Shown: positions 59,992-64,000 of the stretch, in pieces
Numbering within the stretch: position 1 is the stretch's first letter
Layout of the letters: every line of letters starts with the position of its first letter
The notes under the pieces: model-generated
What the model was told of the DNA's origin: nothing
The model's input: the letters and a program-made list of their open reading frames with translations, nothing else
Databases searched by the model: none
NCBI RefSeq assembly: GCF_001552635.1
Contig: NZ_BCRO01000074.1
Span: 1 to 64,000 of the forward strand
Length of the DNA: 64,000 nucleotides
Reading direction: 5' to 3'
Source of the DNA: Actinomadura hibisca NBRC 15177
GTDB lineage: Bacteria; Actinomycetota; Actinomycetes; Streptosporangiales; Streptosporangiaceae
Program-made: the position numbers and the translations under genes

Positions 59992-61005
59992 TCAGTACTG
60001 CTCGGTCTCGGCGTAGCTGGTGTCGTCGTCGCCGTAGTTGTCGGCCGCCGCGCTCGGGTCGAACCCGGGCGGGGAGTCCTTCAGCGACAGCCCCATGTCG
60101 TTGAGCTTCTGCTTGACTTCCTCGATCGACTTGGCGCCGAAGTTGCGGATGTCCAGCAGGTCCTGCTCGCTGCGGGCGACGAGCTCGCCCACCGAGTGGA
60201 TGCCCTCGCGCTTGAGGCAGTTGTAGGAGCGGACCGTGAGGTTCAGCTCCTCGATCGGCAGCGCCAGGTCGGCCGCGAGCGCGGCGTCGGTCGGCGACGG
60301 GCCCATGTCGATGCCCTCGGCCTCGACGTTGAGCTCGCGGGCCAGGCCGAACAGCTCGACCAGCGTCTTGCCCGCCGACGCCACCGCGTCGCGCGGCAGC
60401 ATGGCGTGCTTGGTCTCCACGTCCAGGATCAGGCGGTCGAAGTCGGTGCGCTGCTCGACTCGGGTCGCCTCGACCTTGTAGGTGACCTTCAGCACCGGCG
60501 AGTAGATGGAGTCGATCGGGATACGACCGATCTCCTGGCCGGGCTGCTTGTTCTGGGCCGCCGAGACGTAGCCGCGGCCGCGCTCGACCGTCAGCTCCAT
60601 CTCCAGCTTGGCCTTGTTGTTCAGGGTGGCGATGTGCAGGTCCGGGTTGTGGACCTCCACGCCCGCCGGCGGCGCGATGTCGGCCGCGGTGACCTCGCCG
60701 GGGCCCTGCTTGCGCAGGTACATCACGACCGGCTCGTCGTGCTCGGAGGAGACGACCAGCTCCTTGAGGTTCAGGATGATGTCGGTGACATCCTCCTTGA
60801 CCCCCGGGACGGTCGAGAACTCGTGCAGCACGCCCTCGATGCGGATGCTGGTGACCGCGGCGCCCGGGATCGAGGACAGCAGGGTGCGGCGCAGCGAGTT
60901 GCCGATGGTGTAGCCGAAGCCCGGCTCCAGCGGCTCGATGGTGAACCGGGAGCGGTACTCGTCCACCTGCTCTTCGGCGAGGGTGGGACGCTGTGCGATG
61001 AGCAT
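59992..61005 (-). CDS. rpoA: DNA-directed RNA polymerase subunit alpha
   Basis: A 337-residue alpha subunit. The N-terminal assembly domain has FTIEPLEPGFGYTIGNSLRRTLLSSIPGAAVTSIRI. The C-terminal domain, which binds UP elements and activators, has VRSYNCLKREGIHSVGELVARSEQDLLDIRNFGAKSIEEVKQKL. The C-terminus ends in an acidic Asp/Tyr-rich tail. The ATG at 61005 is 139 bases from the end of rpsD. All expected residues are present. Confidence 0.98.
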   Translation of the reverse strand: MLIAQRPTLAEEQVDEYRSRFTIEPLEPGFGYTIGNSLRRTLLSSIPGAAVTSIRIEGVLHEFSTVPGVKEDVTDIILNLKELVVSSEHDEPVVMYLRKQGPGEVTAADIAPPAGVEVHNPDLHIATLNNKAKLEMELTVERGRGYVSAAQNKQPGQEIGRIPIDSIYSPVLKVTYKVEATRVEQRTDFDRLILDVETKHAMLPRDAVASAGKTLVELFGLARELNVEAEGIDMGPSPTDAALAADLALPIEELNLTVRSYNCLKREGIHSVGELVARSEQDLLDIRNFGAKSIEEVKQKLNDMGLSLKDSPPGFDPSAAADNYGDDDTSYAETEQY

Positions 61006-61144
61006 GGGTTTTCCTTCTTCCCGCGGTGCCCGCTATTTGACGACCGCGAACGGAGTTCTTCCCAGTATCGCCGGAGCGGACGCGCAGCCGCTGCGCGCCC
61101 GCCCGGCGACAAGGCGGATCCCCCCGCGGGGGACCCGGTGAGGG

Positions 61145-61771
61145 CTACTTGGAGTAGACCTCGACGATCAGCTGCTCCTGGACGGGAGCGTCGATCTGCT
61201 GCCGGACCGGCAGGGAGTGCACGAGGATCCGCATCTTCTCGGAGTCCACGCCCAGCCACGCCGGGACCTGGCGCTCGCCGACCTCGGCCTTGGCGACCGC
61301 GAACGGCGTCATCTCCAGCGACTTGGCCTTGACGTCCACGATGTCGGACTCACGGACCAGGTACGACGGGATGTCGACCTTCTTGCCGTTGACCCGGATG
61401 TGGCCGTGGCGGATCAGCTGGCGGGCCATGTCGCGGGACTTGGCGAAGCCCGCGCGGTAGACCACGTTGTCCAGGCGGCGCTCCAGCAGGACGAGCAGGT
61501 TCTCGCCCGTCTTGCCGCCCTGGCGGTTGGCCTCCACGTAGTAGTTGGAGAACTGCTTCTCCAGCACGCCGTAGATGCGCTTGGCCTTCTGCTTCTCGCG
61601 GAGCTGGAGCAGGTACTCGGTCTCCTTCGGCCGACCGCGGCCGTGCTCACCCGGCGGGTAAGGACGGATCTCGATCGGGCACTTGGGGCCCTCGCACTTG
61701 CTGCCCTTGAGGAACAGCTTCATCTTCTCCCGACGGCACAGCTTGCAGTCGGCACCGGTGTAACGAGCCAT
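61145..61771 (-). CDS. rpsD: 30S ribosomal protein S4
   Basis: A 208-residue S4, a primary 16S rRNA-binding protein. It starts MARYTGADCKLCRREKMKLF with a CxxC pair; a second Cys pair (SKCEGPKC) completes a zinc-binding-type set. YRAGFAKSRDMARQLIRHGHIRVNGKKVDIPSY is the S4 RNA-binding fold. S4 is the operon repressor in many bacteria; no binding structure is defined here. It lies 19 bases after rpsK. Confidence 0.98.
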   Translation of the reverse strand: MARYTGADCKLCRREKMKLFLKGSKCEGPKCPIEIRPYPPGEHGRGRPKETEYLLQLREKQKAKRIYGVLEKQFSNYYVEANRQGGKTGENLLVLLERRLDNVVYRAGFAKSRDMARQLIRHGHIRVNGKKVDIPSYLVRESDIVDVKAKSLEMTPFAVAKAEVGERQVPAWLGVDSEKMRILVHSLPVRQQIDAPVQEQLIVEVYSK

Positions 61772-61790
61772 TTTTCCTTATCCCCCTGCC

Positions 61791-62192
61791 TCAGACGCGC
61801 CGGCGCTTGGGCGGGCGGCAGCCGTTGTGCGGGACGGGCGTGACGTCCTGGATCGAGCCCACCTCAAGTCCGGTCGCCTGCAGCGAGCGGATGGCGGTCT
61901 CGCGGCCCGAACCCGGGCCCTTCACGAAGACGTCGACCTTGCGCATGCCGTGCTCCATCGCGCGCCGGGCGGCCGACTCGGCGGCCTGCTGCGCGGCGAA
62001 CGGGGTGGACTTGCGCGAGCCCTTGAAGCCCACGTGGCCCGAGGAGGCCCAGGAGATCACGTTGCCGTTGGGGTCGGTGATCGAGACGATGGTGTTGTTG
62101 AACGTGCTCTTGATGTGGGCGTGCCCGTGAGCGACGTTCTTCTTTTCCTTGCGGCGCACCTTCTTGGCGCCGACACGGCTCTTAGGAGGCAT
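61791..62192 (-). CDS. rpsK: 30S ribosomal protein S11
   Basis: A 133-residue S11: AHGHAHIKSTFNNTIVSITD, WASSGHVGFKGSRKSTPFAAQ, FVKGPGSGRETAIRSLQATG and the end HNGCRPPKRRRV. It forms part of the 30S platform. The ATG at 62192 has AGGAG upstream. It lies 53 bases after rpsM in the alpha operon. Confidence 0.98.
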   Translation of the reverse strand: MPPKSRVGAKKVRRKEKKNVAHGHAHIKSTFNNTIVSITDPNGNVISWASSGHVGFKGSRKSTPFAAQQAAESAARRAMEHGMRKVDVFVKGPGSGRETAIRSLQATGLEVGSIQDVTPVPHNGCRPPKRRRV

Positions 62193-62245
62193 CTGCTCTC
62201 TCTACTCTGAGGTCGTCGATCCGTTCGGACCGAGGTCCGGGCGGA

Positions 62246-62626
62246 CTACTTCTTGCCGGCCTTCTTCTTGCCGGCCACGGTCTTCTTCTTGCCCTTGCGG
62301 GTGCGCGCGTTGGTCTGGGTGCGCTGACCGTGGACGGGCAGGCCGCGGCGGTGCCGGATGCCCTGGTAGCAACCGATCTCGATCTTGCGGCGGATGTCGG
62401 CCTGGATCTCGCGGCGGAGGTCGCCCTCGATCTTGTAGTTGGCCTCGATCCAGTCGCGGAGCTGGACCAGCTCGTCGTCGCCGATCTGGTGGACCCGCAG
62501 GTCACCGGAGATGCCGGTGCCCTTCAGGGTCTCCAGCGCCCGGGTACGGCCGATGCCGAAGACGTAGGTGAGAGCGACCTCAAGACGCTTGTCGCGCGGG
62601 AGGTCGACGCCGAGGAGGCGTGCCAT
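62246..62626 (-). CDS. rpsM: 30S ribosomal protein S13
   Basis: A 126-residue S13: ARLLGVDLPRDKRLEVALTYVFGIGRTRA, YKIEGDLRREIQADI, RHRRGLPVHGQRTQTNARTRKG and a Lys-rich tail that reaches P-site tRNA. It follows rpmJ with a 210-base gap containing hairpins, so expression may be tuned there. Confidence 0.98.
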   Translation of the reverse strand: MARLLGVDLPRDKRLEVALTYVFGIGRTRALETLKGTGISGDLRVHQIGDDELVQLRDWIEANYKIEGDLRREIQADIRRKIEIGCYQGIRHRRGLPVHGQRTQTNARTRKGKKKTVAGKKKAGKK

Positions 62627-62739
62627 CGCTGGCGGTTCCCTTCATTGGGCGGAGGTGTTGGCGCACCGCGTCCGCACACACCCGTGCAGGGTGGCGGCCC
62701 CGGCCTCCGTCGTCCGGGGGTGGGCCTTCACACGCGGCC

Positions 62740-62769
62740 GCCGCACGACTCGATCATGAGTCGTGCGGC
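62740..62769 (-). promoter_or_regulatory. Hairpin in the rpmJ-rpsM gap
   Basis: Perfect 12-bp stem GCCGCACGACTC (62740-62751) with GAGTCGTGCGGC (62758-62769) and a six-base loop GATCAT. There is no U-tract, so it is more likely an RNA-processing, attenuation or ribosomal-protein-binding site than a simple terminator. A second G+C hairpin, CCCGCCC/GGGCGGG, lies at 62804-62819, just after the rpmJ stop. Confidence 0.5.
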
Positions 62770-62837
62770 TGCCGGGCGAAGGTTGCGATGCGTTGATATG
62801 TCACCCGCCCGGGGGCGGGGTCACGCAGGTGGGAACG

Positions 62838-62951
62838 TCAGCCCTGACGCTGCTTGTGGCGCGGGTCGGAGCAGATGACCATGACCCGGCCGTGCCGGCG
62901 GATGACGCGGCACTTGTTGCAGATCTTCTTGACGCTCGGCTTGACCTTCAC
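62838..62951 (-). CDS. rpmJ: 50S ribosomal protein L36
   Basis: A 37-residue L36: MKVKPSVKKICNKCRVIRRH followed by a second Cys/His set in VICSDPRHKQRQG, giving the CxxC...CxxxxH zinc ribbon of the zinc-containing form. The start is GTG at 62951. It lies 68 bases after infA, as in most bacteria. Confidence 0.96.
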   Translation of the reverse strand: MKVKPSVKKICNKCRVIRRHGRVMVICSDPRHKQRQG

Positions 62952-63019
62952 TGGGTCTCCTAGGGATCAGGGTCACCCCCGCGCCGCCACGCACGGGGAA
63001 GGCAACCCCAGTGGGATGA

Positions 63020-63241
63020 TTACTTGTAGCGGTAGACGATCCGACCGCGCGTGAGGTCGTAGGGGCTCAGCTCCACGACGACGCGGTCGTCCGGCAGGAT
63101 ACGGATGTAGTGCATCCGCATCTTGCCGGAGATGTGGGCGAGCACCTTGTGCCCGTTGTCGAGTTCCACCCGGAACATCGCGTTCGGGAGCGACTCGATG
63201 ACGGTGCCCTCGATCTCGATGGCGCCTTCCTTTTTGGGCAT
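63020..63241 (-). CDS. infA: Translation initiation factor IF-1
   Basis: A 73-residue S1-like OB-fold protein that binds the ribosomal A site during initiation. It has MPKKEGAIEIEGTVIESLPN, FRVELDNGHKVLAHISGKMR and the end DLTRGRIVYRYK. Full length. It is the first gene of the infA-rpmJ-rpsM-rpsK-rpsD-rpoA-rplQ operon; its promoter is in the 282-base spacer to the divergent gene. Confidence 0.98.
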   Translation of the reverse strand: MPKKEGAIEIEGTVIESLPNAMFRVELDNGHKVLAHISGKMRMHYIRILPDDRVVVELSPYDLTRGRIVYRYK

Positions 63242-63523
63242 GTCCTCCGCGCTTCGCTGATCGGCTCATGGGACTCGGCCCGCGAAACGCCCGGATAACC
63301 CGAAGGACCACCGAGGGAAGCCGGCCGCAACCCCATGAGACGCCGACGGCGTTCCACCGGGGATGAAGGCGGCCGAAAACGGACCGACACAGGAGTGTAC
63401 GTCACCGGCGGGCCCGATGCGAAATCGTCGCACGGTCCACCACCGGAGACTGCTCCCGACACCAGCATACCGCGCCCGCCCGTTGTACCTTTCCAAGAGA
63501 GAAGCACGTCCAAGGAGGATCGG
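63242..63523. promoter_or_regulatory. Divergent promoter region, infA operon and right-edge gene
   Basis: A 282-base spacer with no gene. A TTGTACC hexamer and AAGGAGGA lie just before the right-edge gene. The infA promoter should lie in the left half; no exact -35/-10 is claimed. Confidence 0.4.
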
Positions 63524-64000
63524 ATGCCGAGCTATGACTTCGCGCTGATCCTCAGCCGTCCCCTCTACGAGGAGGAGCTCGACCCGCTGTTCGACCGCAC
63601 CCAGGGCCGGGTCACGGTCTCGATCATCAGCGAGCCCCAGCACGCCGACCGCCCCGGCAACGCCTCCTGCACCTGGGAGGGCCCCACCCTGGCCGCCGCC
63701 ATCATGGAGGTGGTCGAGCACGTGGAGGCCGCCACCTCGGAGGTGCACGTGCTGCGGGTCGAGGCGGACCCCCTGCTGACCATCCGCGACATCGCCGAGC
63801 GGGTGGGCCGCTCCGTGGACTCGGTACGGCTGTCGATCACCGGCGCCCGCGGCCAGGGCGGCTTCCCCGCCGCCGAACTGTCGACCGGCGGCCACCGCCT
63901 GTGGCGCTGGTCGAAGGTGGCCGCCTGGTACAACTACGAGGACCCGGGCCTGGTGGAGGCCAAACCGACGGCCCAGGCGATCAACGGCTGGCTGGCCCTG
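63524..64000 (+). CDS. Hypothetical protein with helix-turn-helix-like segment (3' end missing)
   Basis: At least 159 residues, open to the window edge. It begins MPSYDFALILSRPLYEEELD and contains a segment, LTIRDIAERVGRSVDSVRLS, that looks like a helix-turn-helix, followed by GARGQGGFPA and LWRWSKVAAWY, resembling the wing and helix of DNA-binding proteins that read site-specific signals. The N-terminal 85 residues look like a small ligand or partner domain. I do not recognise a family. The ATG at 63524 has AAGGAGGA at good distance. It is divergent from infA. Confidence 0.7.
   Translation, partial: MPSYDFALILSRPLYEEELDPLFDRTQGRVTVSIISEPQHADRPGNASCTWEGPTLAAAIMEVVEHVEAATSEVHVLRVEADPLLTIRDIAERVGRSVDSVRLSITGARGQGGFPAAELSTGGHRLWRWSKVAAWYNYEDPGLVEAKPTAQAINGWLAL

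Overview
This 64 kb window is chromosomal DNA from a high-GC actinobacterium. The evidence is very strong third-position G/C bias, many GTG and some TTG starts, GGAGG-type ribosome binding sites, groES-groEL1 with a histidine-rich GroEL1 tail under a CIRCE operator, and XRE/DUF397 gene pairs. The gene content resembles Actinomadura/Thermomonosporaceae or another Streptosporangiales lineage, but that placement is inference. As I recall the M. tuberculosis H37Rv map, the backbone follows the block choD-guaB3-guaB2-(DUF5319)-rsdA-sigD-groEL1-groES-tsaD-rimI-tsaB-tsaE-alr-nnr-glmS-glmM-rpsI-rplM-truA-rplQ-rpoA-rpsD-rpsK-rpsM-rpmJ-infA. The genes most worth studying are those inserted between these anchors.

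Layout. At 0.07-8 kb: a GMC-type flavin oxidoreductase coupled to an aldehyde dehydrogenase, a divergent TetR regulator, a secreted phospholipase-D-like protein and GlpD. At 8-13 kb: guaB3, guaB, a DUF5319 gene, and a sigma factor with its membrane anti-sigma factor. At 13-17.3 kb: groEL1, groES, a CIRCE element and a methyltransferase-like gene. At 17.3-20.9 kb: a long coiled-coil protein built from exact 7- and 11-residue repeats, then an aminoglycoside-phosphotransferase-fold kinase. At 20.9-29.7 kb: tsaD, rimI, tsaB, a repeat-rich membrane protein, tsaE, an alpha/beta hydrolase, alr, nnr and acpS, mostly in overlapping operon order. At 30-34 kb: an inserted island with an XRE/DUF5753 regulator, two DUF397 genes and a two-gene ABC exporter. 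At 34-37 kb: glmS and divergent coaA. At 37-48.8 kb: a membrane protein with a sigma-region-4-like N-terminus, a LuxR/histidine-kinase pair beside an FtsX/LolD-type ABC pair, a four-gene ABC cassette, a DUF389 protein, two small ORFs and an XRE/TPR regulator. At 48.9-58.3 kb: an HNH lipoprotein, a pentapeptide-repeat protein, glmM, rpsI-rplM, a CAP-domain membrane protein, a lone TnpB and two tandem paralogous membrane proteins. At 58.3-63.3 kb: truA and the infA-rpmJ-rpsM-rpsK-rpsD-rpoA-rplQ operon. A partial gene runs off the right edge.

How the genes work together. The housekeeping core covers purine synthesis (GuaB), protein folding (GroES/GroEL1), tRNA t6A modification (TsaD/TsaB/TsaE), wall-precursor supply (Alr, GlmS, GlmM), CoA and acyl-carrier-protein activation (CoaA, AcpS), NAD(P)HX repair, and translation/transcription. 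Around it sit envelope functions: several single-pass proteins with low-complexity cytoplasmic tails, three ABC systems, secreted enzymes, and an anti-sigma/sigma pair. I found no CRISPR array, prophage, tRNA or rRNA. The strongest candidates for undescribed biology are the hendecad-repeat coiled coil (17993-19642), the sigma-like transmembrane protein (37141-38853), the palindrome plus three-codon mini-ORF ahead of two small genes (47052-47566), and the lone TnpB with its end hairpins (about 54155-55465).
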